From: Phoronis ovalis
Taxonomy: Eukaryota > Phoronida > Phoronidae
Length of the DNA: 16,901 nucleotides
Direction of reading: 5' to 3'
Assembly (NCBI GenBank): GCA_028565635.1
Contig: JAOXYB010022447.1
Location: 1-16,901, forward strand
In this document: positions 16,460 to 16,901 of the stretch, in pieces
Numbering within the stretch: the first letter of the stretch is position 1
Layout of the letters: every line of letters begins with the position of its first letter
Made by a program: the position numbers and the translations under genes
The notes under the pieces: generated by a model
Database searches by the model: none
What the model was told of the DNA's origin: nothing
Seen by the model: the letters and a program-made list of their open reading frames with translations, nothing else

Positions 16460-16824
16460 AAACAATGCATATTAAGTTATGACTCCACACTCTATACTGA
16501 GATCAGATCAACTGAAGCTTGCCAAGCTCAAACAGCTAGTCTCAATAGAGATTTGAACAAATGAAAACCTGTGCTGACAAGTGGAAAGTTACCTTTGAGC
16601 CATCAAAGTGCAAATTAAGCCATGACAATCTCAAGGAAGAGAAATCCACTAAATGAAATAATGCTCTCTACTTTGAAGATAGCAAGCTGACAGAGCAGAA
16701 TGAGCTTGACGTCCTCGGTATCACCGTAAACAACAAGCTACAAGGTTGTGTAATGTCACCCATACTGTTTTCCCTAATATACATAAATGAGCTTAATATC
16801 AGAAAAGTGGTATATGGGAGCTAA
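16460..16824 (+). pseudogene. non-LTR retrotransposon reverse-transcriptase remnant, broken and rearranged
   Basis: Three blocks of reverse-transcriptase-like coding are visible. From about 16469 the frame reads ILSYDSTLYTEIRSTE, the catalytic [FY]xDD box region with the first Asp position replaced by Tyr, and runs to NRDLNK then TGA at 16562. One base appears lost there; the next frame from 16561 continues MKTCADKWKVTFEPSKCK, the post-catalytic WxxxWxVxFxPSKC segment typical of LINE RTs, has TGA at 16654, and resumes LYFEDSKL...LDVLGITVNNKL. At 16741 it switches, in the same frame, to QGCVMSPILFSLIYINEL, the motif that normally precedes the catalytic box, ending TAA at 16822. There are at least two stops and one frameshift, so it is non-functional. 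Confidence 0.8.
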
Positions 16825-16844
16825 AATCGGAAGCACCCATCGAG

Positions 16845-16870
16845 TCTGTTCCCCATAATATCTGTTCCCC
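16845..16870. repeat. two direct copies of TCTGTTCCCC
   Basis: The decamer occurs at 16845-16854 and 16861-16870, followed by AGACGAGTCTGG. It sits just past the retroelement remnant and may belong to its flank. It is too short to classify. Confidence 0.6.
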
Positions 16871-16901
16871 AGACGAGTCTGGCTGGCTGGTAAACCTTAA
16901 A

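Noticed and set aside
1-16901. CRISPR arrays, bacterial operons or ribosome binding sites
   Set aside because: No regularly spaced direct repeats exist, and the genes are intron-bearing animal genes.

Overview
The window is AT-rich nuclear DNA from an animal. Its genes have GT-AG introns, AATAAA-type poly(A) signals, simple-sequence tracts and many short inverted-repeat (MITE-like) elements. Both real genes belong to bilaterian families: a rhodopsin-type neuropeptide receptor resembling QRFPR, and a complete NDNF/nord-type secreted protein. A marine invertebrate, most likely a lophotrochozoan such as a mollusc or brachiopod, fits best. That placement is inference from protein similarity, compact intron structure and repeat style, not from any marker sequence.

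Layout: (1) 1-3068, + strand: the last four coding exons (TM3 to stop) of the peptide GPCR. The exons for the N-terminus, TM1 and TM2 lie upstream of the window. (2) 3069-4749: convergent intergenic gap with a 350-bp terminal-inverted-repeat element at 4105-4455. A diverged relative of that element sits in a GPCR intron (1111-1395). (3) 4750-8921, - strand: a complete three-coding-exon NDNF gene of 565 aa. Its 2.1-kb second intron holds two clear foldback elements (7674-7890 and 7914-8180) and perhaps a third, weaker one. (4) 8922-16470: about 7.5 kb with no gene I can support. It contains a 58-bp near-perfect palindrome (10324-10381), small hairpins, a TA/TTA microsatellite and one unassigned ORF pair (15894-16127). 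(5) 16460-16824: a broken non-LTR retrotransposon reverse-transcriptase remnant with its motifs in scrambled order.

The two genes are separate units, tail to tail. One is a membrane receptor for a secreted peptide; the other is a secreted FN3-domain protein of a family that modulates neuronal and growth-factor signalling. Their adjacency may matter in itself: human NDNF and QRFPR both map to 4q27, so this could be an old linkage. I found no bacterial-style operon, CRISPR array or tRNA/rRNA gene. The nearest things to an undescribed system are the cluster of foldback elements in the NDNF intron and the GAAAC-GTC palindrome.
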